Shown: positions 43,176-53,283 of the stretch, piece by piece | Layout: the number at the start of each line of letters is the position of its first letter | Numbering within the stretch: position 1 is the stretch's first letter | DNA from: Salinibacillus kushneri | Lineage (GTDB): Bacteria > Bacillota > Bacilli > Bacillales > Alkalibacillaceae | Direction of reading: 5' to 3' | NCBI RefSeq assembly: GCF_900111405.1 | Contig: NZ_FOHJ01000014.1 | Location: 1-64,000 of the forward strand | DNA length: 64,000 nt | The notes under the pieces: model-generated | Seen by the model: only the letters and a program-made list of their open reading frames with translations | What the model was told of the DNA's origin: nothing | The model's database searches: none | Position numbers and translations under genes: made by a program

Positions 43176-43616
43176 ATGAAACTACATGAATTGAAGTCTG
43201 AAGAAGGTACTCGTAAAAAACGTAATCGAGTAGGACGTGGAATGTCATCAGGTAATGGTAAGACATCCGGGCGTGGCCATAAAGGACAAAAAGCTCGTTC
43301 AGGCGGCGGTACTCGTCCAGGCTTTGAAGGTGGTCAAATGCCATTATTCCAACGCCTTCCAAAACGTGGTTTTACCAACATTCATCGTAAAGAGTATGCA
43401 GTTATAAACCTTGAAGCTTTAAACCGCTTCGAGGATGGTACTGAAGTAACTCCAGAACTGTTGATAGAAACAGGTGTTGTAAGCAAGCTAAAAGCTGGAG
43501 TAAAAGTACTTGCAAAAGGTAATCTTGAAAAGAAATTAACTGTAAAAGCTCATAAGTTCTCTGCTTCCGCTAAAGAAGCGATCGAAGCAGCGGGCGGTCA
43601 AACTGAGGTGATTTAA
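43176..43616 (+). CDS. rplO: Ribosomal protein L15
   Basis: This 146-residue protein has the Gly/Arg-rich N-terminal extension ([20 protein letters not shown]) that threads into 23S rRNA, and the [15 protein letters not shown] motif. AGGAGGTG precedes the ATG. Its stop overlaps the start of secY in TTTAATG, so the two are coupled. Confidence 0.97.
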   Translation: MKLHELKSEEGTRKKRNRVGRGMSSGNGKTSGRGHKGQKARSGGGTRPGFEGGQMPLFQRLPKRGFTNIHRKEYAVINLEALNRFEDGTEVTPELLIETGVVSKLKAGVKVLAKGNLEKKLTVKAHKFSASAKEAIEAAGGQTEVI

Positions 43617-44905
43617 TGTTCCGTACTCTCTCCAATTTTATGCGCGTAGCTGATATTAGGCGGAAAATTTTATATACCCTAATGGCACTGTTTATTTTCC
43701 GCTTAGGTACTTTTATACCTGTTCCATTTACAGATAAGAATGCTATTGACTTTATGAACCAATCCAATGTATTTGGATTTCTGAATACATTTGGCGGGGG
43801 AGCTTTAAGTCAATTTTCCATTTTTGCTATGGGGATTATGCCTTACATTACGGCATCCATTGTCGTTCAATTGTTACAAATGGATGTCGTTCCTAAGTTT
43901 ACAGAATGGAAAAAGCAAGGTGAAATGGGACGTAAAAAACTGGCACAAGTGACACGTTATGGTACAGTTGTTCTGGCTTTTGTTCAGGCAATTGGAATGT
44001 CAGTGGGATTTAATGCGATGACAGGTGGTCAGTTGATTCAAAATCCTGGTCCGTTAAAATTCGTTATGATTGCAGTTGTACTTACTGCAGGTACTACATT
44101 CCTTATGTGGCTTGGTGAACAAATCACAGCCAATGGGGTAGGGAATGGTATTTCGATTTTAATTTTTGCAGGTATTGTTGCAGCCATTCCAAATGGCATT
44201 AATCAACTGTATGAACAATATATTACTGATGCAGGAGATCAATTGTTTATCAACTTGGTTATCCTGGCATTGATTGTGCTTGTTATACTTGCCGTTGTTG
44301 TAGGTGTTATCTTCATTCAACAGGCATTACGTAAAATTCCTGTTCAATATGCTAAACGACTTGTAAATCGTTCCCCGGTTGGTGGACAGTCAACACACTT
44401 GCCTTTAAAAGTTAACGCAGCCGGAGTTATCCCGGTTATTTTTGCCATTTCTTTCATCATAGCACCAAGAACGGTTGCACAGTTCTTTGAAGGTAATGTT
44501 GCAAGCTTTATTGAGCGAGTATTTAACTATCAGGAACCAATTGGTATGGTGATTTACATTGCGTTGATTATTGCATTTTCATATTTCTATACATTTGTGC
44601 AGGTCAATCCAGAACAAATGGCTGATAACCTAAAAAAACAAGGTGGATATGTACCAGGTATTCGTCCTGGTAAGAATACAGAAACGTATCTTACACGTGT
44701 TATGTATCGTCTAACCTTTGTTGGTTCAATCTTTCTTGCATCTGTAGCTGTACTGCCAATCATTTTAGGATCGGTAGCTGGTCTTCCTTCTGCTGTTCAA
44801 ATTGGCGGAACGAGCTTGCTCATTGTAGTAAGTGTAGGGCTTGAAACGATGAAACAACTGGAAAGTCAATTGGTCAAACGCCATTATACAGGATTTATTA
44901 AGTAA
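43616..44905 (+). CDS. secY: Preprotein translocase channel SecY
   Basis: This 429-residue protein has ten predicted transmembrane helices forming the protein-conducting channel with SecE (at 16827) and SecG. Signatures are GTFIPVPFTDKNAI near the first periplasmic loop (plug follows), GIMPYITASIVVQLL, and the cytosolic loop RVMYRLTFVGSIFL. The ribosome-binding sequence lies in the end of rplO (GAGGTGATTT), one base overlap with its stop. Confidence 0.97.
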   Translation: MFRTLSNFMRVADIRRKILYTLMALFIFRLGTFIPVPFTDKNAIDFMNQSNVFGFLNTFGGGALSQFSIFAMGIMPYITASIVVQLLQMDVVPKFTEWKKQGEMGRKKLAQVTRYGTVVLAFVQAIGMSVGFNAMTGGQLIQNPGPLKFVMIAVVLTAGTTFLMWLGEQITANGVGNGISILIFAGIVAAIPNGINQLYEQYITDAGDQLFINLVILALIVLVILAVVVGVIFIQQALRKIPVQYAKRLVNRSPVGGQSTHLPLKVNAAGVIPVIFAISFIIAPRTVAQFFEGNVASFIERVFNYQEPIGMVIYIALIIAFSYFYTFVQVNPEQMADNLKKQGGYVPGIRPGKNTETYLTRVMYRLTFVGSIFLASVAVLPIILGSVAGLPSAVQIGGTSLLIVVSVGLETMKQLESQLVKRHYTGFIK

Positions 44906-44914
44906 AGAAAGTAG

Positions 44915-45604
<690 letters not shown>

Positions 45605-45921
45605 TCATTTGCAAAACTCCTTAAGAAATTGTTATGATGCGAGAGTCTTATCCTATTCTTTTTAGCATCAACATGTTATATCAGAAGAAAAGGCTTATGA
45701 TTTTCTATACATGAGCACCTTTCTGGAGGTATAATAGACGTTGTGAAAGAATGTTCTTTCATATAAGTATAGATTTTGATGATGGGATTCCTATGATTAG
45801 AGAAGAATCAATCTTATAATAAATGAAGGTTTATACCCGACCATATATTGTTTATGAGCATATAATTAATCGTTGCTTGAGGATGTTTTAAAACGAAAGC
45901 CCCAAGTGAAGGTGATGATAT
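45605..45921 (+). other. Gene-free gap between adk and the KOW gene
   Basis: This 317-base gap has no ORF with methionine aminopeptidase motifs on either strand, although map normally lies here in bacilli. It has a TTGCAA-18-TATGAT pair (45609-45638) and a TATAAT (45730-45735) followed at once by a palindrome TGAAAGAA-TG-TTCTTTCA (45744-45761). The gap may therefore hold promoters for the downstream infA-rpmJ-rpoA genes. Confidence 0.5.
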
Positions 45922-46248
45922 TTGAGTGATCCAGGGTCGAGTCCGCAAATAGGTCAAATTGTACGGATCTCAAAAGGCCGAGAAGCCGGACAGTATGCAA
46001 TTGTTATTGAGGTTGTTGAGGGACGTTCTGTTTTATTAGCTGATGGTGAAAAGCGTAAGTTTGATAAGCCTAAGCTAAAGAATATCCAGCATATCGAATT
46101 ATGTGAATATGTTTCACCTGAAGTGAGAAACAGCTTATTAGAGACTGGTCGAGTGACAAACGGTAAATTGCGTTTTGCCTTATCAAAATTCATCAATGAA
46201 AACTTGATTGATTTGAAGAAGGGAGATCAACTCGATGGCGAAAGATGA
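45922..46248 (+). CDS. KOW-domain RNA-binding protein (YbzG/L14e-like)
   Basis: This 108-residue protein has a KOW-type domain in its first half ([20 protein letters not shown]) and a charged helical C terminus. Similar small proteins lie between map and infA in many Firmicutes and are assumed to bind RNA or ribosomes; the exact role is not known. The start is TTG 45922, 6-8 bases after AAGGTGAT. It overlaps infA by 14 bases. Confidence 0.85.
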   Translation: MSDPGSSPQIGQIVRISKGREAGQYAIVIEVVEGRSVLLADGEKRKFDKPKLKNIQHIELCEYVSPEVRNSLLETGRVTNGKLRFALSKFINENLIDLKKGDQLDGER

Positions 46249-46453
46249 TGTAATTGAAATGGAAGGTAAAGTAGTAGAGACTTTACCCAATGCAATGTTT
46301 AAAGTGGAGTTAGAAAATGGCCATACGGTTTTGGCCCATGTTTCCGGAAAAATTCGTATGCATTTTATACGAATATTGGCTGGAGACAAGGTAACTGTTG
46401 AACTATCTCCATACGATTTAACAAGAGGTCGAATTGTCTACCGTTATAAGTAA
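46235..46453 (+). CDS. infA: Translation initiation factor IF-1
   Basis: This 72-residue S1/OB-fold factor blocks the A site at initiation. [18 protein letters not shown] and [20 protein letters not shown] are family signatures. GAAGGGAGA precedes the ATG within the end of the KOW gene. Complete and of standard length. Confidence 0.97.
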   Translation: MAKDDVIEMEGKVVETLPNAMFKVELENGHTVLAHVSGKIRMHFIRILAGDKVTVELSPYDLTRGRIVYRYK

Positions 46454-46597
<144 letters not shown>

Positions 46598-46617
46598 TAA
46601 AGGAGGTGCTTGTATAA

Positions 46618-46983
46618 ATGGCACGTATTGCAGGTATTGATATTCCTCGTGATAAAAGAGTTGTTGTTTCTTTGACATACATTTACGGAATTGGTAAATC
46701 TACTGCTGCACAAGTTGTAGAAGATGCAGGTGTATCCCCTGATACTCGTGTGCGTGATCTTACAGAGGATGAACTTGGTCGCATTCGTACTGAGGTAAAC
46801 AACCTAACTGTTGAAGGTGACCTTCGTCGTGAAACTTCTTTAAACATTAAACGTTTAATCGAAATTGGTTCATACCGCGGTATCCGTCATCGTCGTGGTT
46901 TACCACTAAGAGGTCAAAAGACGAAAAATAACTCCCGTACTCGTAAAGGTCCAAAACGTACAATCGCTAATAAGAGAAAATAA
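46618..46983 (+). CDS. rpsM: Ribosomal protein S13
   Basis: This 121-residue protein contacts the 50S subunit and P-site t[21 protein letters not shown] and the [20 protein letters not shown] segment with basic tail are typical. AAAGGAGGTG precedes the ATG. First of the alpha-operon group rpsM-rpsK-rpoA-rplQ. Confidence 0.97.
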   Translation: MARIAGIDIPRDKRVVVSLTYIYGIGKSTAAQVVEDAGVSPDTRVRDLTEDELGRIRTEVNNLTVEGDLRRETSLNIKRLIEIGSYRGIRHRRGLPLRGQKTKNNSRTRKGPKRTIANKRK

Positions 46984-47008
46984 CTTTAAAAAGGAGGTTA
47001 GCTAAACT

Positions 47009-47404
47009 ATGGCTCGTAAATCTACAGCAGCTCGCAGAAAGCGTAAAGTGAAAAAGAATATAGAGACGGGTGTGGCACATATCCGTTCTACATTTAACAA
47101 CACCATTGTTACCATCACAGATACTCAAGGAAATTCCCTTGCATGGAGCAGTGCTGGTGCATTGGGCTTTAAAGGATCCCGTAAATCAACACCATTTGCT
47201 GCACAAATGGCTGCAGAGGCGGCAGCTAAAGCATCTATGGAACATGGTGTGAAATCTATTGAAGTAGCTGTAAAAGGACCTGGTGCAGGCCGGGAAGCAG
47301 CTATTCGTGCCCTTCAAGCTGCAGGGCTTGAAGTAACTGCCATCGCTGATGTGACACCGGTGCCTCATAATGGGTGCCGCCCACCAAAACGTCGTCGTGT
47401 ATAA
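47009..47404 (+). CDS. rpsK: Ribosomal protein S11
   Basis: This 131-residue platform protein reads [20 protein letters not shown], then [15 protein letters not shown], and ends [26 protein letters not shown] lies 9-10 bases before the ATG. Full length, followed by a structured leader before rpoA. Confidence 0.97.
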   Translation: MARKSTAARRKRKVKKNIETGVAHIRSTFNNTIVTITDTQGNSLAWSSAGALGFKGSRKSTPFAAQMAAEAAAKASMEHGVKSIEVAVKGPGAGREAAIRALQAAGLEVTAIADVTPVPHNGCRPPKRRRV

Positions 47405-47409
47405 TCGTT

Positions 47410-47450
47410 TTGTATAGACATTTGTTACCCTGTCTATAATGGGTTATGAT
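47410..47450 (+). promoter_or_regulatory. Possible internal promoter before rpoA
   Basis: Two overlapping candidates exist: TTGTAT (47410-47415)-19-TATAAT (47435-47440) and TTGTTA (47422-47427)-17-TATGAT (47445-47450). Either would give rpoA-rplQ extra transcription. Confidence 0.5.
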
Positions 47451-47512
47451 AGCTTATACACCAAGCACGCTTGCAGCAGGACATTTAGTTTCACGTGAAG
47501 ACACGAGGGACT

Positions 47513-47553
47513 TGCCTACCTGAGGAATTTCGGTTAGGCATACGGTCTAACCG
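47513..47553 (+). promoter_or_regulatory. Mutually exclusive hairpins in the rpoA leader
   Basis: Hairpin A pairs TGCCTACC (47513-47520) with GGTTAGGCA (47532-47540, one bulge). Hairpin B pairs CGGTTAG (47531-47537) with CTAACCG (47547-47553). Both use GGTTAG, so only one can form at a time. No terminator follows, so any switch would act on translation or RNA stability. Confidence 0.45.
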
Positions 47554-47587
47554 GGGTTTCGACGTTTTGAAGGAGGGTTTTATAAAA

Positions 47588-48532
47588 ATGATTGAAATTG
47601 AAAAGCCAAAAATTGAGACGGTTGAAGTAAGTGAAGATGCTACATTTGGAAAGTTCGTTGTTGAACCACTGGAACGTGGATATGGTACAACAATGGGTAA
47701 CTCCTTACGTCGTATCCTATTATCCTCACTCCCAGGTGCAGCTGTAACATCTGTACAAATTGACGGTGTTCTTCATGAATTTTCAACAGTAGAAGGCGTT
47801 GTGGAAGATGTTACAACCATCATTTTAAATCTTAAGAACTTAGCTTTAAAAATCTATTCTGATGATGTTAAAACGATGGAGATTGATGTTCAGGGAGAAG
47901 GAACGGTAACAGCTGCTGATATTACCCACGATAGCGATGTAGAAATTTTGAATCCAGATCTCTATATTGCCACTCTATCCAGTAATGCAAACTTCCATAT
48001 GCGTATTACAGCAGAGCGTGGTCGTGGCTATCGTCCAGCAGAGGAGAATAAGAAAGAGGATCAGCCTATTGGTGTCATTCCAGTTGACTCTATCTTCACA
48101 CCAGTTTCACGTGCAACCTATCAAGTTGAGGACACACGTGTAGGTCAAGTGGCTAATTTTGATAAGCTTACGCTAGATGTTTGGACAGATGGTAGTATTC
48201 GACCAGAAGAAGCCGTTTCACTAGGTGCTAAGGTATTCACAGAGCATTTAAATATTTTTGTTGGACTTACAGATGAAGCACAAAACGCGGAAATTATGGT
48301 AGAAAAAGAAGAAGATCAAAAAGAAAAAGTCCTTGAAATGACCATTGAAGAACTTGACTTGTCCGTTCGTTCATACAATTGCTTAAAACGTGCTGGAATT
48401 AATTCCGTTCAGGAACTCACTCAAAAATCAGAAGAAGATATGATGAAAGTACGTAATCTTGGGCGTAAATCACTTGATGAAGTGAAATACAAATTGGCTG
48501 ATTTAGGTTTAGGTTTACGTAACGACGATTAA
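47588..48532 (+). CDS. rpoA: RNA polymerase alpha subunit
   Basis: This 314-residue subunit has an N-terminal dimer domain (about 1-230) with the assembly motif [20 protein letters not shown] linker leads to the C-terminal domain (about 245-314) with [19 protein letters not shown] and [11 protein letters not shown] for UP-element and activator contact. I chose ATG 47588 behind AAGGAGGG; a 31-residue 5' extension runs through the leader hairpins and lacks family support. Confidence 0.96.
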   Translation: MIEIEKPKIETVEVSEDATFGKFVVEPLERGYGTTMGNSLRRILLSSLPGAAVTSVQIDGVLHEFSTVEGVVEDVTTIILNLKNLALKIYSDDVKTMEIDVQGEGTVTAADITHDSDVEILNPDLYIATLSSNANFHMRITAERGRGYRPAEENKKEDQPIGVIPVDSIFTPVSRATYQVEDTRVGQVANFDKLTLDVWTDGSIRPEEAVSLGAKVFTEHLNIFVGLTDEAQNAEIMVEKEEDQKEKVLEMTIEELDLSVRSYNCLKRAGINSVQELTQKSEEDMMKVRNLGRKSLDEVKYKLADLGLGLRNDD

Positions 48533-48575
48533 TGATATGCATCTATGATCTTTTGTGAAAAAGGAGGGAAACGAA

Positions 48576-48938
48576 ATGGCTAATACTAAGCTTGGTCGTT
48601 CAACAGATCAACGCATTGCGTTACTCCGGAATCTAGCTACAGATCTTATCGTTAAGGAACGTATTGAGACTACTGAAGCAAAGGCTAAGGAGTTACGTTC
48701 TGTTGTTGAAAAAATGATTACTCTTGGTAAACGCGGTGACTTACATGCTCGTCGTCAGGCAGAATCATTTTTACAGAATGTTAATGTTGATGAAGAAGAG
48801 AAGCAAACAGCTCTACAAAAATTGTTTGCTGATGTAGCACCACGTTATGAAGACCGTCAAGGCGGTTATACTCGTATCCTTAAATTAGGGGAGCGTCGTG
48901 GAGACGGTGCTAAAACGGTGATTATTGAACTTGTATAA
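48576..48938 (+). CDS. rplQ: Ribosomal protein L17
   Basis: This 120-residue protein has [20 protein letters not shown] and [21 protein letters not shown] chose ATG 48576 (MANTKLGR) behind AAGGAGGG rather than an upstream in-frame ATG that precedes the site. It ends the alpha operon and is followed by a terminator. Confidence 0.96.
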   Translation: MANTKLGRSTDQRIALLRNLATDLIVKERIETTEAKAKELRSVVEKMITLGKRGDLHARRQAESFLQNVNVDEEEKQTALQKLFADVAPRYEDRQGGYTRILKLGERRGDGAKTVIIELV

Positions 48939-48952
48939 GATTTTCGTAGGTG

Positions 48953-48997
48953 AAAGGGCGGTAAGCATCCTGGGATGTGATTCCGACCCTTTTTTAT
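48953..48997 (+). terminator. Terminator after rplQ
   Basis: AAAGGG (48953-48958) pairs with CCCTTT (48987-48992), enclosing an inner CATCC/GGATG hairpin, followed by TTTTATTTT. It closes the S10-spc-alpha cluster. Confidence 0.8.
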
Positions 48998-49107
48998 TTT
49001 ATCCAAAAGTTTTACATGGTTTATGTTAAAATAAAGTGAAACTTCTATTAGTCAGTGAGAACTGCCACTTGTTCTTATGGTAGAGAATAAATCAAAAACT
49101 CATCAAA

Positions 49108-49138
49108 AGGTAATAGACGAATAACCATTCTATTACCT
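49108..49138 (+). repeat. Hairpin in the leader of the ecf operon
   Basis: AGGTAATAG (49108-49116) and CTATTACCT (49130-49138) are perfect 9-base arms around 13 bases. It lies 40 bases before ecfA1, has no T-run and is of unknown function. Confidence 0.5.
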
Positions 49139-49177
49139 AGGAAATAGTCGAGCCTTTAGAATAGCGGAGGTAATTTT

Positions 49178-50020
49178 ATGAGTCAGCCTAATGATATATC
49201 CTTTCAGAATATATCCTTTCAATATCCCCAAGGTGATGAGTGGGCTTTAAAGGATGTATCTTTTCATATAGAGGAAAATGAATGGGTAGCCATTATCGGT
49301 CATAATGGATCCGGAAAATCAACCATCGCAAAATTAATGAATGGTTTACTCACTCCACAAAGCGGACGAATTCATATTAAAGGTTTGGAAGTAAATGAAG
49401 AGAATATTTGGGAAGTGCGAAAAAAAGTAGGGATGGTATTTCAAAATCCTGATAATCAATTTGTGGGAACAACGGTCATCGATGATATCGCTTTTGGACT
49501 GGAAAATCATGGTGTTCAAAGGGATGAAATGCTTAAACGTATGAAATATAGTCTGGAAGCTGTCAAAATGGAGGGTTATGAAAACCATGAACCTCATAAT
49601 CTTTCAGGTGGTCAAAAACAGCGGGTAGCTATAGCCAGTGTGCTTGCTATTGAGCCCGATATCATTATTTTAGATGAAGCAACAGCCATGTTAGATCCAA
49701 TAGGACGGAACTCTATTATGGAAACTGTTGATCATGTAAGAAGCGAGCGGGACGTTTCGGTTGTAACCATTACCCATGATTTAAATGAAGTGTTGTTTGC
49801 AGACCGCGTCATTGTTATGAATGACGGGGAGGTCTGGAAAGAAGGAACCCCTAGAGAGATATTTAATCTTCATAAAGAACTCGGTGAAATCGGGTTAGAC
49901 ACCCCTTTTGTTACACAGCTTTCAAATTCATTAAAATCAGAAGGTATAGTACTGAATCAGGAACCATTAACACACAAGGAATTGATGGATGAATTATGGA
50001 CATTTTATTCGAGAACGTAA
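49178..50020 (+). CDS. ecfA1: Energy-coupling factor transporter ATPase EcfA1
   Basis: This 280-residue ABC ATPase powers vitamin and metal uptake with EcfT and exchangeable S components. Walker [10 protein letters not shown] lies at about 41-49, the Q-loop is [10 protein letters not shown], the signature is [10 protein letters not shown] (about 142), and Walker B IIILDEAT follows. GCGGAGGT precedes the ATG. It overlaps ecfA2 by 25 bases, and the three ecf genes plus truA form one unit. No S-component gene is nearby, so the substrate is open. Confidence 0.95.
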   Translation: MSQPNDISFQNISFQYPQGDEWALKDVSFHIEENEWVAIIGHNGSGKSTIAKLMNGLLTPQSGRIHIKGLEVNEENIWEVRKKVGMVFQNPDNQFVGTTVIDDIAFGLENHGVQRDEMLKRMKYSLEAVKMEGYENHEPHNLSGGQKQRVAIASVLAIEPDIIILDEATAMLDPIGRNSIMETVDHVRSERDVSVVTITHDLNEVLFADRVIVMNDGEVWKEGTPREIFNLHKELGEIGLDTPFVTQLSNSLKSEGIVLNQEPLTHKELMDELWTFYSRT

Positions 50021-50868
50021 GCCATATATATCAAAAGAATACACCCTTTGAATTTAAAGCACTGGAAGAGGTTTCCTTTCATATACCAGCAGGTTCATTT
50101 GCAGCGATTATTGGACATACTGGAAGTGGAAAATCTACTCTTATTCAGCATTTTAATGGCTTGCTTAAACCTACCAGTGGACACATTCGAATGGGTGATT
50201 TTAACATAACTGCCGAGAAAAAGGTTAAAGACATTATGGATTTAAGAAAGCGAGTAGGGGTCGTCTTTCAGTATCCGGAACATCAGTTATTTGAAGAAAC
50301 GGTTGAAAAGGATATTCAGTTTGGGCCTAAAAACTTCGGCCTATCTCAAGATAAGATTGATTCACGTCTTCCTGAAGTATTAAAATCGGTAAATCTTCCT
50401 GAAGGTCTATTGTCCAGGTCCCCCTTTGATTTAAGTGGAGGACAAATGAGAAGAGTAGCCATTGCAGGCGTGCTTATGATGAGCCCTGACCTGCTTGTAT
50501 TAGATGAGCCAACTGCAGGTTTAGATCCGCGTGGACAAAAGGAAATGATGGACATGTTTTCTCGTGTTCATAAAGAAACACAACGGACGACAATCCTTGT
50601 TACACATAGTATGGAAGACGCTTTGAAATATGCAGATTATGTATTTATTATGAATCATGGAAAGCTTGTTATGGAAGGAACCCCTTTGGAAGTGTTTCAA
50701 AAGGAAGAGGCATTAAATCAAGTGGGATTAGCTGTACCAGAAGTCATTAAATTTCTTCATGCATTTGAGAGCAGGTTTGGACAGTCTATCCCATTTAAGG
50801 GTCAATCGATTCAAGAATTAGCAAAAGAGATGACGGAGATTGTCAGGAGGGGCGTGAAAGATGAGTAA
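49996..50868 (+). CDS. ecfA2: Energy-coupling factor transporter ATPase EcfA2
   Basis: This 290-residue partner ATPase has Walker [10 protein letters not shown] near residues 40-48, [13 protein letters not shown] as Q-loop, signature [10 protein letters not shown] and Walker [11 protein letters not shown]. The two ATPases form the heterodimer typical of group II ECF systems. Its start lies inside ecfA1 and its end overlaps ecfT by 8 bases. Confidence 0.95.
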   Translation: MDILFENVSHIYQKNTPFEFKALEEVSFHIPAGSFAAIIGHTGSGKSTLIQHFNGLLKPTSGHIRMGDFNITAEKKVKDIMDLRKRVGVVFQYPEHQLFEETVEKDIQFGPKNFGLSQDKIDSRLPEVLKSVNLPEGLLSRSPFDLSGGQMRRVAIAGVLMMSPDLLVLDEPTAGLDPRGQKEMMDMFSRVHKETQRTTILVTHSMEDALKYADYVFIMNHGKLVMEGTPLEVFQKEEALNQVGLAVPEVIKFLHAFESRFGQSIPFKGQSIQELAKEMTEIVRRGVKDE

Positions 50869-51658
50869 TTCGGTCATTATTGGACAATACGTCCCTGGAC
50901 AATCGCTAGTACACCGTTTGGATCCACGACTAAAAATGATTATGGTCTTTCTATTTATCATTTTTATCTTTCTTGCAAACAGCTGGATGAGCTATTTGGT
51001 TTTAACACTGTTTGCACTGCTTAGTGTAGTGACGACCAGAATTGCCCCTTCTTTTGTTATAAAGGGACTAAAGCCTGTATGGTTTTTAATTATTTTCACC
51101 TTTATTTTACATTTAATTGTAACTAAAGAGGGAGACATACTGTTTTCCATTTGGAACTTTGATGTTTACTCTGGGGCTTTGTGGAAGGGATTAGAAATCT
51201 CTTTACGTTTCTTTTTATTAATCTTAATGACAACATTGCTGACTTTAACGACCACACCGATTTCCATTACAGATGCCATAGAGAGCTTATTTCAGCCATT
51301 AAAAAGAATTCGGTTTCCTGTTCATGAGCTAGCGCTTATGATGTCCATTTCTTTACGGTTTATCCCAACTCTCATGCAGGAAACCGACAAAATTTCAAAA
51401 GCTCAGGCGTCTCGTGGAGTTGATTTCCGTACAGGAACGATTAAGGAAAGGTTAAAGGCTGTCGTACCATTATTAGTTCCCTTGTTTGTCAGTGCCTTTA
51501 AGCGGGCAGAAGAGCTGGCTATGGCAATGGAAGCAAGAGGATATAAAGGTGGAGAAGGCAGAACAAAATTTCGTGAATTAAAACTTAAACCAATGGATGT
51601 GTGGATATTTATCCTTTTCATCATTGTTCTGATTACATTTTGGATTTTACGCACATAA
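50861..51658 (+). CDS. ecfT: Energy-coupling factor transmembrane component EcfT
   Basis: This 265-residue membrane protein has about five to six hydrophobic segments (about 28-60, 68-90, 105-130 and 240-262 among them). It has the two short Ala-Arg-Gly coupling motifs, AQASRGVDF near residue 183 and AMEARGYKG near 225, that dock on the ATPases. GTCAGGAGG precedes the ATG within ecfA2. It couples ATP hydrolysis to the S component. Confidence 0.95.
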   Translation: MSNSVIIGQYVPGQSLVHRLDPRLKMIMVFLFIIFIFLANSWMSYLVLTLFALLSVVTTRIAPSFVIKGLKPVWFLIIFTFILHLIVTKEGDILFSIWNFDVYSGALWKGLEISLRFFLLILMTTLLTLTTTPISITDAIESLFQPLKRIRFPVHELALMMSISLRFIPTLMQETDKISKAQASRGVDFRTGTIKERLKAVVPLLVPLFVSAFKRAEELAMAMEARGYKGGEGRTKFRELKLKPMDVWIFILFIIVLITFWILRT

Positions 51659-51670
51659 AGGGTGAAGCCG

Positions 51671-52411
51671 ATGGAAAGAGTGAAGTGTACGGTACAGTAT
51701 GACGGGACTTTCTTTTCAGGTTTTCAGATTCAGCCAGATAGACGAACGGTTCAGGGAGAAATTGAAGGTGCGCTTCAACGTATGCATCGAAATCGATTTA
51801 TCCGTATTATTGCTTCCGGCAGAACGGATACAGGTGTTCATGCACGTGGACAGGTTTTTCATTATGATTCAGATTTAAACCTTTCCGAAGACAAGTGGAA
51901 AAAAGCCCTTAATTCCCTGTTGCCAGACGATATTTATATAGCTGCTGTCGAAAAAGTCTCCGATGATTTTCATGCCCGTTTTGATGTGAAGGTGAAAGAG
52001 TACCGTTACCAAATTTTAAATCAAAAGGAGCCGGACCTTTTCAATCGTTACTATCATTGGCATGTGAACCAGTCATTAAATGTTGAAAACATGAAAGAAG
52101 CCTGTAGAAATATAATGGGGACTCATGATTTTACATCGTTTAGCTCTACGAAAACAACCATTAGAGGCGATAAGGTTCGTACGATGTATAATGTAGACTG
52201 CCTTCAAGAAGGGAATAGAATAGCCATTCAAGTGGAAGGTAGTGGCTTTTTATATAATATGGTTAGAATTATAACAGGTACCCTGGTAGAGGTAGGGCAA
52301 GGCAAGAAAAAAGCAGAAGAGATTCCAGCGATTATTGAACAAAAAGATCGAGCATTGGCCGGATTAACAGCACCTCCACAAGGGTTATTTTTATGGAAAG
52401 TAACCTATTAA
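51671..52411 (+). CDS. truA: tRNA pseudouridine synthase A
   Basis: This 246-residue enzyme makes pseudouridine at positions 38-40 of tRNA anticodon stems. The catalytic Asp lies in GRTDTGVHARG (D53). GSGFLYNMVRIITGTLVEVG near the C terminus is diagnostic. I chose ATG 51671, 7-8 bases after AAAGGG, over an in-frame GTG in the site. In B. subtilis rplM-rpsI follow; here the purine control region begins at its stop codon. Confidence 0.95.
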   Translation: MERVKCTVQYDGTFFSGFQIQPDRRTVQGEIEGALQRMHRNRFIRIIASGRTDTGVHARGQVFHYDSDLNLSEDKWKKALNSLLPDDIYIAAVEKVSDDFHARFDVKVKEYRYQILNQKEPDLFNRYYHWHVNQSLNVENMKEACRNIMGTHDFTSFSSTKTTIRGDKVRTMYNVDCLQEGNRIAIQVEGSGFLYNMVRIITGTLVEVGQGKKKAEEIPAIIEQKDRALAGLTAPPQGLFLWKVTY

Positions 52412-52453
52412 AAGCGAATATTGATAAAAATCAATGGATTTTCGTTCGTAAAA
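52410..52453 (+). promoter_or_regulatory. Paired PurBoxes (PurR operator) of the purine operon
   Basis: AAAAGCGAATATT (52410-52422) fits the known PurBox AWWWCCGAACWWT with two changes. An inverted box with intact core GTTCG lies at 52444-52448. The core centres are 30 bases apart, as in B. subtilis where two inverted boxes are about 16-17 bases apart. PurR would repress here unless PRPP is high. The call rests on motif and place. Confidence 0.65.
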
Positions 52454-52489
52454 AATGAAATTACATCTTTTTTTCCGATAAATGCATGT

Positions 52490-52495
52490 TATAAT
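52490..52495 (+). promoter_or_regulatory. -10 element of the purine operon promoter
   Basis: TATAAT (52490-52495) lies 37 bases after the PurBox pair and 41 bases before the aptamer. No good -35 box is seen at 17 bases upstream, where the sequence is T-rich. Confidence 0.55.
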
Positions 52496-52535
52496 GAAAT
52501 GGAATTGGAAACATCAACCGAAATTTAATAGAGTA

Positions 52536-52608
52536 CCTCTCATATAATATTGGGAATATGGCCCAAAAGTTTCTACCTAGTTACCGTAAATGACTAGACT
52601 ATGAGAGG
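52536..52608 (+). ncRNA. Guanine riboswitch aptamer of the pur operon
   Basis: P1 pairs CCTCTCAT (52536-52543) with ATGAGAGG (52601-52608). The conserved core strands TATAATATTGGGAATATGG, AGTTTCTACC and CCGTAAATGACTAGACTATG are present. The base that sets specificity, just before TATGAGAG, is C (52598), so guanine or hypoxanthine rather than adenine should bind. It lies upstream of a purine terminator. Confidence 0.95.
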
Positions 52609-52726
52609 AAGAGTTTGTATACCGTAAAAGTCTTTTATGTATTCCTTAATAGGAAGCTCGTATAAAAAAGCTTCCACATTCGTTATAGAAGAGATGAATT
52701 TTTTAAAGGCGTAGTGTAGAACAACA

Positions 52727-52771
52727 GGGTGCAGACTGCTTTCTCTCGTAGAAGCAGTCTGCACTTTTTTA
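52727..52771 (+). terminator. Riboswitch-controlled terminator before purE
   Basis: A perfect 13-bp stem GTGCAGACTGCTT (52729-52741) with AAGCAGTCTGCAC (52752-52764), a 10-base loop and TTTTTT. Bases 52603-52611 of P1 and beyond can pair with 52739-52747, giving a candidate antiterminator. Confidence 0.92.
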
Positions 52772-52789
52772 ATGAGGAGATGATTTCAC

Positions 52790-53281
52790 ATGGAGAATGG
52801 CCCTTTAGTTGGTGTGATTATGGGAAGTGTATCCGATTGGGAAACGATGGAGCATGCCTGCAGAATATTAGATGAATGTCAGGTACCTTTTGAAAAGAAA
52901 GTTGTATCTGCTCACCGTACACCGAATCGGATGTTTCGATATGCGGAGTCTGCAAAAGAAAGAGGGATAAAGGTCATTATTGCAGGTGCGGGCGGGGCGG
53001 CCCATTTACCAGGGATGGTAGCAGCTAAGACAACTTTACCCGTAATAGGTGTACCTGTTCAATCAAAGGCTCTCAATGGGCTTGATTCGCTTCTTTCCAT
53101 TGCTCAGATGCCTGGAGGAGTCCCGGTTGCGACGGTTGCAATAGGGAAAGCGGGATCTATAAATGCAGGATTACTAGCTTGTCAGATATTAGCAACGCAA
53201 TATAAAGAAATGGATACGAAGTTAGTAAAACGTCGTGAACAAATGAAGGAACAAGTAGAGGAAAGTAGTGAGGAGTTATAA
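52790..53281 (+). CDS. purE: N5-carboxyaminoimidazole ribonucleotide mutase
   Basis: This 163-residue enzyme moves the carboxyl of N5-CAIR to give [17 protein letters not shown] and [10 protein letters not shown] (with the catalytic His) are diagnostic, as is [12 protein letters not shown]. It works with PurK, next door, as the class I pair. GAGGAGATG precedes the ATG. First gene of the operon behind the riboswitch. Confidence 0.97.
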   Translation: MENGPLVGVIMGSVSDWETMEHACRILDECQVPFEKKVVSAHRTPNRMFRYAESAKERGIKVIIAGAGGAAHLPGMVAAKTTLPVIGVPVQSKALNGLDSLLSIAQMPGGVPVATVAIGKAGSINAGLLACQILATQYKEMDTKLVKRREQMKEQVEESSEEL

Positions 53282-53283
53282 AT

